DNA from: Saccharum officinarum
Lineage: Eukaryota; Streptophyta; Magnoliopsida; Poales; Poaceae
Assembly (NCBI GenBank): GCA_020631735.1
Contig: CM036223.1
Span: 10,454,191-10,518,190 of the forward strand
Reading direction: 5' to 3'
DNA: 64,000 nt
Under the pieces are notes generated by a model. That model had not been told where the DNA came from and searched no databases. It worked only from the letters and a program-made list of their open reading frames with translations. Shown one piece after another: positions 22,401-34,542 of the stretch; position 1 is the stretch's first letter, and each line of letters opens with the position of its first letter. Made by a program: the position numbers and the translations under genes.

Positions 22401-23929
22401 ATGCGCAACCTTTGCTCGAAGACGGTTTTGATCTGATGCATCCTGCCGTGTTACATAGTATTTAGATTAGTTATTCTTTGGAGAGTAAGATAATAGAAGG
22501 CCAGAAAACCGACAAAGGGATATTCCATATCAAAGAAAAGATTAAAGAAGAACCATCCAAGCACTTTAGAGTGGATGAACAAGACGTGTTATGGTTTGAC
22601 GACCGTCTTGTTGTTCCTAAGGATCGAGAGCTTAAGAATAAACTTATGGATGAGGCTCACCTTTCGAAGTTATCTATCCATCCCGAAAGTAGCAAAATAT
22701 ACCAAGAACTAAGACCCCGTTATTGGTAGACAAAAATGAAGAAAGAGATTGCAACATATATAGCTAGATGTGACACATGTTGGAGAGTAAAAGCTATTCA
22801 TATGAGACCTGCCGGATTGTTGCAACCTTTGTCCGTACCTAGTTGGAAGTGGGATGATATAAGTATGGATTTCATCATAGGTTTGCCCACTACTCAGAAA
22901 GGACATGATTCGATTTGGGTAATCGTGGATCGTCTTACAAAGATAGCTCACTTTTTACCTGTCAAGACATATTATAGACCACTTCAATATGCATAGAAGT
23001 ATATTGTGGAGATTGTGAGATTGCATGGCATACCGAAGACTATAGTGTCTGACAGAGGGTCACAATTCACTGCTCACTTTTGGGAGCACTTGCACAAAGG
23101 ATTGGGAACTAGTTTGATTCGTAGTACTACCTATCATCCTCAGACAGATGGTCAGACTGGAAGAGTTAATGCTGTTCTGGAGGATATGTTAAGAGCTTGT
23201 GTGTTATCTTCTAGAGGTTCATGGGAGTCATGGTTACCTTTAGCAGAGTTCGCTTACAATAATAGTTATCAAGAAAGTATCAAAATAGCACCATTCGAAG
23301 CTTTGTATGGCAGAAAGTGTAGAACACCACAAAACTGGATCGAGCCAGGAGAAAGAAGATATTATGGTATTGACTTCGTGGAAGAAGCCGAGAAGAAAGT
23401 TTATATCATTCAGCAAAATATGAAAGCCGCTCAATCACGTCAGAAAAGCTATGCGGATAGAAGAAGGAGACCGCTTGTGTTCGAAGTTAGTGACTATGTT
23501 TATCTGAAAGTCACGCCAATGAAGAAGAAACGGTTTGGAGTACGCAGAAAGCTTGCAGCCAGATTTGTGGGACCATACAAGATATTGGAAAGAAAAGGTC
23601 CAGTCGCTTATAAGTTAGAGTTACCTAAGACAATAGGCATTATATTCCCAGTTTTTCATGTATCGCATCTCAAGAAGTGTTTGCGTGTTCCAGAGGAAAG
23701 AATCGAACCCCGAGGCATAAAGCTCAAGTTAGATTTGGTATATCGTGAACAACCGATTCGAGTGTTGGACTCTAAAGAGAGGGTTACTCAAAACAGTATG
23801 GTGAAAACATATAAGATATAGTGGAGTCATCATGATGAAGGAGATGCAACTTGGGAAACGGGTGAATATCTACAAAAAGCTTATGAGGATTTTTATAACA
23901 AATGGTTCGTAACCCAAATCTCGGGATGA
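19427..23929 (+). pseudogene. Gypsy gag-pol (chromovirus type), eight in-frame stops
   Basis: One frame of 1,501 codons without frameshifts. In order: gag; CCHC knuckle CYNCDQPGHFSKFC (about residue 355); protease DSGSSHSF (about 414); RT with FIDD (about 728); RNase H with DASKTGLG (about 880); integrase with CDTCW, MDFI and SDRGSQF; and a chromodomain-like end (WSHHDEGDATWE). It is interrupted by TAG at 19868, 20048, 20891, 21929, 22463, 22727, 22994 and 23819. Each is one transition from a Gln or Trp codon, apart from 22994, where the ancestral codon is uncertain. The third catalytic integrase residue, exactly 35 residues after the second Asp, is Gly (GGA at 23159-23161) instead of Glu. 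The element is therefore inactive. RT and integrase resemble Tekay/Del-type chromoviruses, but lineage assignment needs a tree. Confidence 0.9.
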
Positions 23930-23932
23930 GAT

Positions 23933-23951
23933 TTTTATAAGGGGGGAGGGT
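23933..23951 (+). promoter_or_regulatory. Polypurine tract, Gypsy element
   Basis: The run AAGGGGGGAGGG lies directly before LTR 3, the expected position for plus-strand priming. Confidence 0.75.
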
Positions 23952-26900
23952 TGTAACACCCCTAGGTGTTAAGCATGCATTCACATCCCAAATCATGATC
24001 ATTAGTATTTCATGCATGTTCATCATCACATGCAAGATAAGTTGAAATTAATAAAATCGTGGGAAACATATGTTTGAACCCTAAATTATTGCAATTGCTA
24101 GCTAAGAGTAGTAAAACTTGTTTGGCTATAACTCTAAATGACTTAGAATTAATTAGCATGATTTTTGGAGCAATTTTTGTATTCAAAATCTCCCTAAAAT
24201 TTGCTTTTAACAATATTCTAGAAAAATGAGTTTCATTTAAAAATTTGACTTTAAATCACTAATTCAAAATCTGTTTAGAATTTTGAAAAGTGCCCTAAAT
24301 GAAAGTTGTAGAGAATTAAATTTTGAACAACTTTTGTTTTAGGGGCAACTTGTGAAAATGCCTTTTTTTCATCTTTAAAATTTGAATTTGAATCAAATTA
24401 TAAAATCTGGAATTTTATTTAGAAAAGAAAAACGGTTTCCTCACCTTTCGGGCCGCCGCCTCCCTTTCGGCTTGCTGGCCAAAGCGGCCCATCTCCTCTC
24501 GCGCGCGCGCCCGCAGCCGCTTGCTCGCCCCCACTCGATCGCGGCCCGGCCCACGCCGCGCGGCCTCCTTCTCCCGCTCGCTCGTGCGCAGCGCTGGCGA
24601 CCGTGGCAGAGCGTGCCCGCCGCGTGGTGGCCGCATGCCGGCGACACCCAGCACGTGGCCGCTGTGGCCCTCGCCGCTCGCGCACTGCCTCCGCCTTCAT
24701 CTCCTCTGTCCCCTGCTTCCCTCCGCGCTCGCGCACTCGCTCTCTACCGCAGCAGCAAGCTGAGCGGGAGCTCTCGCCACCGCACGCCGCCGCTCGGTCC
24801 GCCGGCGCCTAGCTCCGCAACCGCGGCACCATTCTCCGATTGCGTCTGCCTCCAGCTCCGCCTGAACCTCCTCTGTCCTGTGCGCACGCTTTCGCCCTCA
24901 CTTTCCCCACGGTAAGGCCGGGGTAGGCTTTTCCGTTGCATGGTGGCGCCATGGTCGCCGAGCTCGTGCTTCCGTGGAGGGAGCCATATTCCCTCCTTTC
25001 CATCCAATTCTTCGTGTTTTTGCATTCGCCTTGGCTCCGCGGATCTCGCACGCTCCGAACCCAACCTCGCCATGGCCGGGACCGGCGTGTCGTCGATGAG
25101 CCGTGCTACCATCCCGCCATGCACGCCGTCGAGGTCACCCGAGAGCTCCTCCGGTGCCCTAACCTAGCGCAGTGAGTTTGCCTCTCCGCGGGGAAGCCGC
25201 TGCTGGTGACCTCACCGCCGGCGAGCTCACCGGCGGCGAGAACCGCGCGGTCAGCGCCTCCCCCGCCTCTGGGTGACTGACCCGTGGGGTCGCGGGTCCA
25301 CCTGTCAGTCTCAGTATGCGCTCGCGTGTGCACTACACCGGGTGCATCTAACGTTTCCAGCGGCTGATGTTAAAAGGATTTTCGAAAATGATTTTCAGAA
25401 ATTGTTAAAAGGGTTTCTAAAATCCATAACTTGCTCATTTTAGCTCCAAAAATTATAAAACAAATTTTGTAGTATTTCTCATGAATAGATGTACTATTTT
25501 AAAAGTATTGCATGTCAAGTTTGAAATACTTTTCTGTAGGGTTTTTATTTAATCACTGAAATTGCTATTTTCTTGTTAAATATTTAATAAATCATAGAAA
25601 GGTCAGAAAAATATGGTTCCACTTGCAATAATTTTGTTTTGTGATGTACTTTCTAGGAAAAATATGTTCCATGCATGTTCTGTAGAAAAAATTTTATGTG
25701 TAGTACAAGTGTTTAATATTGTTAATAATTGTTATTTTTTCTAGAGAGAAAAAGATGAATAAAACATGCATGTAATAATTTTTCTATAGTGATTGATTAT
25801 TGTGTAGAATGTAGGAAAAATGCTAAATCTATTTTTTGATACTTTTCATAGTATAAAGTATTTTTATGCTCATTTTTAGGCCCTAGCTTGTTATTTTTGT
25901 GTAGGCAGTTCTAGTAATCCAAATGCAATGAAATTTTTGTGACATGCTAGATTAGATGATAGTAATCTACTGTAATTTTCTCAGATTTTTCTATGCTACC
26001 AAAATAGGTGTTGCTGTTCAAACCTAGTTACAATTAGGGTTTAATTAACCTTGTTAATGCATGACTAGTTAATAGGATTTGCTTTGGTGTATCTTTGAAG
26101 CATCTTAGATTTCTGTGGTGACTTGACATGGTAGAGCATGTTGGTAGTAGTATACGAGTACATGTTCTTGGATGATGTTGACTACCTTGTAGAAGAGTTG
26201 TATTCCTACTTTATGCAGTAAAGTAAACCTATTCATCTATATTTCATTCATCATGATAATTACATGTCATCTCTGCAATGCACCTAGGCATGAGCACTTA
26301 TACGTTTGCATCATATAGGATCACAGGAAGTAACTCCGGTAGCAGTACCCAAGGAGCCGGAAGAGCAGCCGGAGGTGCAAGAGCAGGAGGTGTCCGAAGC
26401 CGACGAGGAGGTCGGTGAGGATCTTCCAGAGTGCCTAGACCACCGTCCGAGCTCTTTCGAGACAGGCAAGCCCCGGAGCATTTTCTCTCCCGGTTTGCAA
26501 ATATTTTATTAATGCTTTACTTTAACTGATGCATTACGTTTAGGAGTTGTTTGCAACCGTTGCTGCATTATACCTTGTTTACCCTTGTTCTACCATATCC
26601 TTGTTACCTTGGTATTCACAGTCAAGAAATGCTTAGCTTTCTTAGACCGGTAGAAGTCGAATGATTTTCTATCACTTGCGAGTTATAGGTGGTTAACTGG
26701 ATCTGCTTGAGTAAGTTTGTCATCGTAAAATAACTTAGTGTTAATGTGAAATTGAGACCGGATGGAGACTTGCAGGGTTTTGGACTGTAGTATTTTCCAT
26801 CTGTGTCGATTAAGGACCGACCGTTGTTGGGCCTCGAGTCATGTTGAACGCATGCCTTATACTTAGCTAGCCGAATAATGTACCTTTCGACCGCGAAGCT

Positions 26901-27933
26901 GGGAGATTATTCGGGCCGAGTGGATTGCCCGCAACGCACTGTACCGGAGCAGTAGTGGCAGGATACGAGGGCGCGATGATAAGGCCAAAGAGCAGTCGGG
27001 CGGCCCCCGGGTACATGTGGTTCCTGGTAAACTCGAGACTTTACCTGAATGGTTGACTCGATGACCAATACCTCACTTTAGCAGGTGAGTGAGGTTTGTG
27101 TGAGGAATAAATTACCAGCTGATTAATAATCGATTCGAATCGCCATCGTTCACTGGATAGTGAACACTTGACTTGAGTTACTTCATCATAGTAATTCTGA
27201 TGGAACACTGGGACAATTATATGGATTATGACATGATGGAAGTTGTTAATGATCATTGGTTATCTTTACCGGTGTATTTACATGTTACTCTAGTACATGT
27301 GCAAATGTAGTTGACAGGTTAATAAAGATTTAACTTGATGCAAAGCTTTTGGAAGATTTTTTAAATGCTAAAAATGCCTTTTTGCAAATGAGTCAGCTAC
27401 CCCACCATAAAGCTTGTCACGATCCTTGGTGTCTCTTATTTTTGGTTCTGTCGGGTAAGTCTAGCTGAGTACCTTCCGTACTCAGGGCTTTGTTCCCACT
27501 TGTTGCAGATGGGCAGATGTATTATGGCTACTGTATCAACTGTCTTTATCCTGCGATGGGAGAAGCTTAGGACCATGGGCAATGGTCATTCACTACATTT
27601 CGTCTGATGCTTTTGTGGGAGATGATCCTAAGCTGACACTTTATTTCAAACTCTGTGTGAGTGTGTGGTTTGAACTAAATGCTTTCACTACTTTTATTTA
27701 AAACTGGTTTGTAATAACTATGTTTAAACTTTGATGTATTGGCGACACGAACTTTTATGTAACTTGTGATGGTGACCGCTAAACTTATTACGATCTTGGC
27801 TGGTATGTAAGTTGGTTTGAAATCCGTCGTGATTTCACGGACTACCGGGTTATACGGGCTTAAGTTTGCTAAATCGTCTGCTCGATGGATGATTTTCTTA
27901 CTTAATCTTGTATAATTGGTCGGTTCTGTTACA
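23952..27933 (+). mobile_element. Gypsy LTR 3 of 3 (3,982 bp)
   Basis: It begins TGTAACACCCC after the polypurine tract, ends TCTGTTACA, and is followed by GCTTA (27934-27938), the same duplication that precedes LTR 1. It includes the GC-rich block (24430-25290) and the acidic small frame (26306-26512). Confidence 0.92.
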
Positions 27934-29193
27934 GCTTACCTTGATGTCCTATTCATTATATAATCTACTCATTATGCATGTGTCTAATATTGCTCGACTA
28001 TAAGGACTTCCTAGCTAATTGATGACCTGTACCTTGATTCCTATGGGGTTATCTGCATATGGGTAGAATGCTAGTGCTCTATTCAAACATGATCAATACT
28101 ATGATTAATGGAACAAACGGATAAACATGATGGTAATAATTGAACTATAGGGTGATGATGCAAATGATGTCGATCATGTTGCCCTAAACCCTCCGTAAGG
28201 ACTTATCTATAGGGCAAAAGCTGGGACATACAGTGCAACCGTGAGAGTTATATGGCACTGACTTTATCTCAGTAATATGATCTTTTCTAGCTTGTTAGAG
28301 GTTACCCGAAAGGGCGCAAGAGGGGCTTGCCACTTTGGGTATAGAACTGCCTCTATTCTGGTGTGTATAGCCTGCGGGAATTGTGCCACAGAAAGGGGTT
28401 CTCTATATCTGCCTGCCGAGGAAACCTCGCGGCCATAACTTGTTAGACGAGACCTATGGAAGGCTTTATATTGTACCCTACCCGCTCACCTTGGAAGTGT
28501 TATGAGAGTAATTAACCCGGGCATATGGACAACACGACTCACGGGTAAAGATGCACAACCTCTGCAGAGTGTTAAAACTGTTATAACAGTCGTGCTCACG
28601 GTCATGAGCGGCCCGGAAAACTCACAGAATAAATGGTCACTTGTGAAGTTGTTGTTCATGGTGAACTATGAATGTATTATGACGATGATGACGATGATGA
28701 TGATATAATGTTGATCAATGACTCTGTTTAATTCCAGTATATGATCATGTGGGTTAATTTGGGAGCTTAAGCATAATTTGATATTGATCAATAACAAAAT
28801 GTTAACTTACTAAAATGCTAAATGCAGTAAACCATGTCTGCCTTTTGAGCCTCATGAATCCCCATGTTATGCTTGTGGAGTACGAAATGTACTCACGCTT
28901 GTTTATTTTTAATATTTTGGAAAAATCCCGGATGGGTACCAGATTGCCAGAGATTGGAGCAGATAGGCTTGTGATCAACCAGTCAGTTGTCCCTGTGGAG
29001 TGGAGTCTTCACCTAAAGACCGAAGTTGTCTTTCCGTTGTTTGCTTTATAAGGTTATATCTTTTATAATAAGTACGTTATATATTGAGCATTGTCTTTTG
29101 ATATTACCCTTATTTGTAACTATATGTGAGATTTGACTTCCTAGGCTCACATATGGTGTGTATCTGGTTTTGTTCTTAAAATTGGGTGTTACA
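27934..29193 (+). mobile_element. Solo LTR (Gypsy-like), right part
   Basis: It continues the LTR interrupted at 5098. It ends GGGTGTTACA, the inverse of its first ten bases, and is followed by the TAAGT duplication at 29194-29198. It holds no supported gene. A GATGATGACGATGATGATGAT microsatellite-like patch lies near 28680-28705. Confidence 0.85.
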
Positions 29194-29198
29194 TAAGT

Positions 29199-32100
29199 GA
29201 ACTTTGGTTAATCTAAAACTTTGGTTATTGTGTCTAGTTATTTATTTAATAAGTGAACAAGTTTTTTTTCTGTTTCAAAGAAATTTTTTAATTATTTTGT
29301 AATTTTTAGAATGATCCATATGCTTCTTCTAGTGATATTAATGTTTTGAGATTATTCTTATTGTATAATGATATATGTTGATAGGAATGTTTTTTTGTGC
29401 TGTCTGTCATTACAGAGACTTATTGTTTATATTTGATATTTGAATGTTAAATGTTTTTAACTCCGCCTATGGTGGGTGCCTACGGTGCTCAGGTCCTAAG
29501 CCCTGATAAAGGAGGAGAGACGTGTTAGGCTTGGTGAGCCAACGTAAAAAACTTTGTTGTTAATTTTTTTTAATGTTATATATGTTCATGTGTTCCTCCT
29601 TAGGTTTTGACTATGCTTTTGTTCATGTTTGTCTCCTTAGTCCAAGTATTTTTTTGTTTAATAAATATCACTGGTTGATTGAATTTCATTGATTCAAATT
29701 ATCTATTTTACTTCTTGTTTTTAAAAAAGTTTGTAATTCTATCTTTCTAAGAAGTTAATCAATTTCAAGTTTGACAAATTTTATAGATTTGGTCAAACTT
29801 GAAATTGTTTTACTTCTTGGGAAGTGACAATTGCATTGTTTGTAAAACTGTTGGTTTAGCTGATATTTTGAGCTTTTCTTTTTCTGTGTTATTAATGAGT
29901 TCATATGTGGCCTCTAAGTTCACCTGATAATGCCCTTACAAATCTTTCTTCATGTTATTATGAATTAATTTTGTTTTTACTCTAAAGTTGAACTATACTT
30001 TCAGTGATTGAATAGGTGTAAATCGTAGGTGTGGTTGATGTATCTAATACTTTAGTTTAAATATTCTTACCGTTGTTAATTATGTGTATTTGCTGGGTAT
30101 TAGTGATCTATCTGATTCTAATTTAAATATTGACTAGTATGTTGTTGAATGCCTTGAATATGCCTCTTTTTTTTACCAGGTTGTGTATTTGATACTGTGA
30201 TCTCATTTGCTGATTTATTCTTGGTTTCCATGGCTTTTACGTTGTTGTTAATCGCTTCTCAAATGTTGATTTTGTAGTTTGCTCAAATATTTCTAGTAAG
30301 CTATTGTTTTGTCCCACATTCTCCTTCTTCTTTCATTCTTGTTCATTTAAGTAATAAAGCTGAGACAAGTATTTTTTGGTTGCCGTGGTGTTGTTGACTG
30401 GCGGTGCCTAATTCTAGATTGGTGTGGTTGTGCTTAAGCAGGTGAATCTCTGAACTTTTATTTCATATTTGTAGAATCAGTTCTATTTGTTTAATAGTAG
30501 CTTCCTGTTTTTAGGTATCTTACTTAGGTGGCTTAGTTTCTTCTATTCGATATAACTGATATGTCTTTTTGTCCCCAATCTTTACTTATTGTATATTTCA
30601 ATATAACTTATATTTATATATTAAGTGTAATTGTTATGCATGGTTAATGTAACTAATTTCCTTCCTATTTATCTGATTATTTACAATTTTTTATATTTTA
30701 AATGGTGTTGTTACAATTGTATTAGGTTTGTTGAATATCTTCGATATGCCTACTATTTTTTTTTGAATTTTCTAATGCCAGCTCATTTGTTCATTCTTTT
30801 TTTTTGGCCTCCAGGTCTTTTTTATTTTTGTCCATAGCTTCTTAATTGATGTCTATCTATTTTTGCTGAAATCTTCCTGGTAAGCTATTGGTGAGTTCTC
30901 CATTTTCCTTCTTTCAATCTGATTCATCTAAGTATTAAAGGTCAGTCCACTTTTTCAGATGTGATTGCTTGTAGTTTACAGTAGAGTTCAACTGTACTTA
31001 CAGTTGTTGATTTAGTTTAATTCATAGTTATCTTTGATGCAATTTTCCTAAATTGTTAGCTTTTTTCTGCAATGATGAGGTCTAGCTGCATGTGTACTAG
31101 GAGGCAAAGTTATAGGTGTATCTGTGTTAGATTTTTGTTAATCTAGTTACCAGTTTTTCTAGGATCTATCTTACTGCTCTATTTGTAAATAAAAGCTTCC
31201 TGCTTCTAGGTAACTTAGGTTTCAGTATCTATTTACTATTGATTATTTTTATATTTACAGTACATTTCATTTGCACTTATTGTTGTTGATTAGGTGTAAT
31301 TTATAGGTATCACTACTGTATTCTTTATTTAAAAAGTTACCTTGGCTTCGCAAGGATGTTTGTTGATGGATTCTTGGCCTCCTAGACCTTTGTTGTTGGT
31401 CATGGCTTCATAATTGCGAACTTTGTAGTTTGGTCAAATCTTGCTGGTAACTTATTGGCTTGTTCAGCATTCTTATTTCATTCTGGCTCTGCTTTGCAAT
31501 AGTTTGATTACTGCATCATTTTCCTTCAGCTACTGCTGTAGCAATAAACAATTGTTTGCTAGTTATAGCTATAGCTATCCTAGTTACAGTGTAGCTCAAC
31601 TTCATTTACGGTTGTTCTTCCAGTGTAATTTTTGTGTACTATTTTTGTAAGTAGTACTAATTGTTAAAAGTTCATCACTTGTCTATTACTAAGTTGATTC
31701 TTTAATATAATAATGTCATATTTATTTTGGTTCAGCTATGTATATTGCAAATTTTGATTTTTTATTTTATTTGATTTGGGGTAGTAAGTAGTACCAAGTT
31801 AATTATCATGATATTAGATTTTTGTTTTTTGCTTTTTTTTGTTTTGGTATGTTTGGTTCATGAAATGGTTTCAAAATTTTTTTGTCTTTTGCAGTGCATA
31901 GAAAATTTTTGGGTATTTTGTTTTTTTGGTTTGTATGCTTCATGAAATGTTCTAACAGTGATTTTTTTTTTGATTTGGTATGTTTGGTTCCTGAAATAGT
32001 TTATTTTTTTTGTGTTTTGCAATGCATAGAATTTTTTGCATTTTTGTTTATTTGATTTTTTGCTTACTATATTGGTCTCATTTCAATTCTAGTTTTTTTT

Positions 32101-32460
32101 TAAAAAAATCGTGCATATAGCTGGGTTTGTAAGGGAATCCAGAATTCGTGTGATATGAATCTTTGTTTCACTTGTGTTTGTTTTGGTTTTTGTGTGATTT
32201 GGCTCTTTCATTTACTCGTGTGAGCAAAGGCCATGAGTCTCACACTTTTTTATTTGTCTTACATTTGTGTGATCTGTACCATCAAATTGCTTGAGTGATC
32301 AAAAGGGCCAAATCACTCCAGTTTCATATAGACAGATCCTTCATTTATTGCTTTATAGGTTACAAGGAACTGGCAAAAGCTGGATATCAATAATTTTTTG
32401 GTTTTAAAGAATCTGACAAAAACTGACAGCAAAATCTGGCTTGTTTGATCCCACCCACTA
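29199..32460. other. T-rich non-coding block, origin unknown
   Basis: About 3.2 kb of T-rich, intron-like sequence with many polypyrimidine-AG stretches and no open frame of note. It is the original right-hand neighbour of the broken frame at 2965-3387. It could be introns of a decayed gene or the body of a non-autonomous transposon. A 29459-29560 segment (GTGCCTACGGTGCTCAGGTC, then GTGAGCCAACGTAAAA) resembles a 5' LINE segment seen in plant genomes. I know that only by recall. Confidence 0.3.
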
Positions 32461-33474
32461 CGGCTAGAGTCCTGAATTATTTATCCTCAACTAATACAAC
32501 TACTTTAATTTTGAGTTTTCAGACCTGATTGATGAACCCATAAATAGACATAATAAATATAAATATAATAGATAAATGCACGTGCGTTGTACTAGAACTA
32601 TGAATTCTTGTCCACACTTACGGCGACACATGTGATTGCGGCAGGGTTCTCAACAAGCAGCGTGGTTAGCTAAGGCTGTCTGCACTGCACCGCAGGACGC
32701 TAAATGCTGCGCTGGCTGCCTTCCCACGCCAAATATAGCGATACGGAGAGAGATGCCGTTCGTCTGCCGGAGCAGGAAGGGAGAGAGAAGGGAATCTAGC
32801 GACGGGCCCCACTGCTTCAACCAAAAAAAAGTTATAACTTGCAAATCAAAGAACCAAATTAAATTTCGATTGTACCATTAAATTTGTTTCAATAAATACT
32901 TCAAAACAAGATGTCACATGAATATATTTAGATAAAGTGATAAGTAGGCCCCACAGTGGATAGAGGATGATATAGAGAATGGATGGATGGATGCGAGAAA
33001 ACTGTATATTTATGGTAGGATGAAATATTTCTTTTAGAGGCTCCACGGCGACGTGGACCTCCGAGCTGGTGAGCACAAGCAGCGAGGCTCTTGAGCACGA
33101 GCTGTGATGTTGCCTGGGAGGACACGAGTCAGGATGTGGCTGTGGGTCGACCAGGCGCGACTTGAAAGCAGATATGTAGATTCTGGGCGTTTCTAGAGAG
33201 CCAGACTCACTGGATGCAGGCTCTTACTCGGCTAATGAGGTTACCAGTGTCTATAAGTAAATATCAAGTGATATTAATGTGAGGATATGGGAAATGAGGA
33301 GAGGATGAGGATGGGCGGTGATCCCGGCTTTGGAAAATATCTTCCATCCGTGCTGACATGTGGGCCATGCCTTCCCAATGTGGCGACACCTCATTCCATG
33401 CTTCCAGCTGTCTCTGCAGTTCCATCAGATGACCCGACCATTCTTATGGCTTGTCCGGCGTTCCTTTGTGTACT
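32461..33474. other. Intergenic sequence
   Basis: No gene recognised. A phrase ATGCACGTGCGTTGTA near 32576-32591 resembles the GC-hairpin ends of grass Helitrons, but without a CTRR terminus I do not call one. The open frames are short and unsupported. Confidence 0.3.
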
Positions 33475-33477
33475 TAG

Positions 33478-33839
33478 GCGGTGTTTGGTGGGAGGAGTTA
33501 AAGTAGCTGTTCGGTTGGAATTATAAGCCGGCTGAAAAACATTGTTGACTGATTTTTTGTGAGAGAAAAATACTGTTCCGGCTGAAAAAACCAGCTAAAT
33601 AAGACGGATTATAAGTCAGATAAACAGGGCCAAAGTTTAATAAACGCTGTAGCACTTTCGTTTTATTTGACAAAAAGTTTCCAATCTTAGACTAATTAGG
33701 CTTAATAGATTCGTCTCGTAAATTACTCCTAATCTATGCCGACATGCATGCAATTAGTCTACATTTAGTACTCCATGCATTTGAGGGAACATTGATGTGA
33801 TGGGAGTTAAACTTTAACCTACTCAAACCAAACGGGGCC
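33478..33839. mobile_element. Tourist-like MITE carrying a nested second MITE
   Basis: The termini are GGCGGTGTTTGG and CCAAACGGGGCC (imperfect inverted repeats). A TTA duplication lies on both sides (33475-33477, 33840-33842), as for PIF/Harbinger-derived Tourist MITEs. Its left arm is interrupted by a second MITE at 33506-33631. Confidence 0.65.
33506..33631. mobile_element. Short MITE, second family, nested
   Basis: About 126 bp with imperfect inverted ends (GAATTATAAGCCGGCTG left, GGATTATAAGTCAG right) and the inner phrases GTGAGAGAAAAATACTGTT and CCGGCTGAAAAA. AAAGT flanks it on both sides. Family copies lie at 63572-63701 (inverted) and, degenerate, at 58938-59065. Confidence 0.6.
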
Positions 33840-33912
33840 TTAGCTGATCTGGTTAATCTGCCTGCGACTATCTGGCATTAGCCTTTGGGTTTTGGATACA
33901 AGCTACTCATAA

Positions 33913-34147
33913 CTCAACGAAATCTTTTAATTTCTTATTTTATTATGTCCAACTTTATGTATTCCTCTATCCGTAGAGTATATTGAATGTACAAAAATGA
34001 CTATAACCGAGTTTCTGTTATTCGTATCAACAGCTACTCTAGGGGGGAATGTTTTATGTGGTGCTAACGATTTAATAACTATCTTTATCTTTGTAGCTCC
34101 AGAATGTTTCAGTTATATATCAAGAGAGATCTACATTCTAACGAGTG
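33913..34147 (+). pseudogene. ndhB: Nuclear plastid DNA insertion, ndhB fragment
   Basis: The translation contains segments characteristic of plastid NAD(P)H dehydrogenase subunit 2: [12 protein letters not shown], then [24 protein letters not shown] and VAPECFS. In the plastid this gene encodes a membrane subunit of the NDH complex. Here the frame has a TAA just after NEIF, an internal deletion after PECFS with a shift, and ends abruptly after KRDLHSNE. It is a short dead NUPT. The match is from my knowledge of the ndhB protein, not a search. Confidence 0.8.
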
Positions 34148-34310
34148 GGTTCCTAGCATTCGAGGCCCAGCTTCCAAACTGCGAGCCTATGGGTTTAGGA
34201 GTTTTGGGTCGTTACACTCAGAGCCACCAATGGGCAGCAGGAGGAGGTCTGGCCCATCCACGGGGTCTAGAGACCTGCCTCCCTGGCCACCCGAGAGCAG
34301 CGAGGTGTCC
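34148..34310. other. Unassigned sequence between plastid insert and MITE
   Basis: GC-balanced and not recognised. It does not continue ndhB. Confidence 0.3.
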
Positions 34311-34312
34311 TA

Positions 34313-34539
34313 CCGTGTGTTTAGTTCGCAAAAATTTTTGATATTGGTATTATACTATTTTTGTTTGTATTTGTAAATTAGTGTCCAATCATAGACTAAT
34401 TAGGCTCAAAAGATTCGTCTCGTGGTTTTCTATCAAACTATATAATTAGTTTTTTTCATCTACATTTAATGCTCCATTTATGTGTCCAAATATTCGATGT
34501 GACGGAAAATCTTGAAAATTTTTAGAACTAAACTTGGCC
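34313..34539. mobile_element. Tourist-like MITE
   Basis: The ends GTGTTTAGTTCGCAAAAATTTT and AAAATTTTTAGAACTAAACTTGGCC are imperfect inverted repeats. The core contains GTCCAATCATAGACTAATTA and AGATTCGTCTCGTG, shared with the MITEs at 51294 and 53241. TTA follows the right end and CTA precedes the left. Confidence 0.65.
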
Positions 34540-34542
34540 TTA

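Noticed and set aside
32570..32595. Helitron terminus
   Set aside because: A GCACGTGCGTT phrase is suggestive, but no CTRR end, matching start or A-T insertion site could be found.
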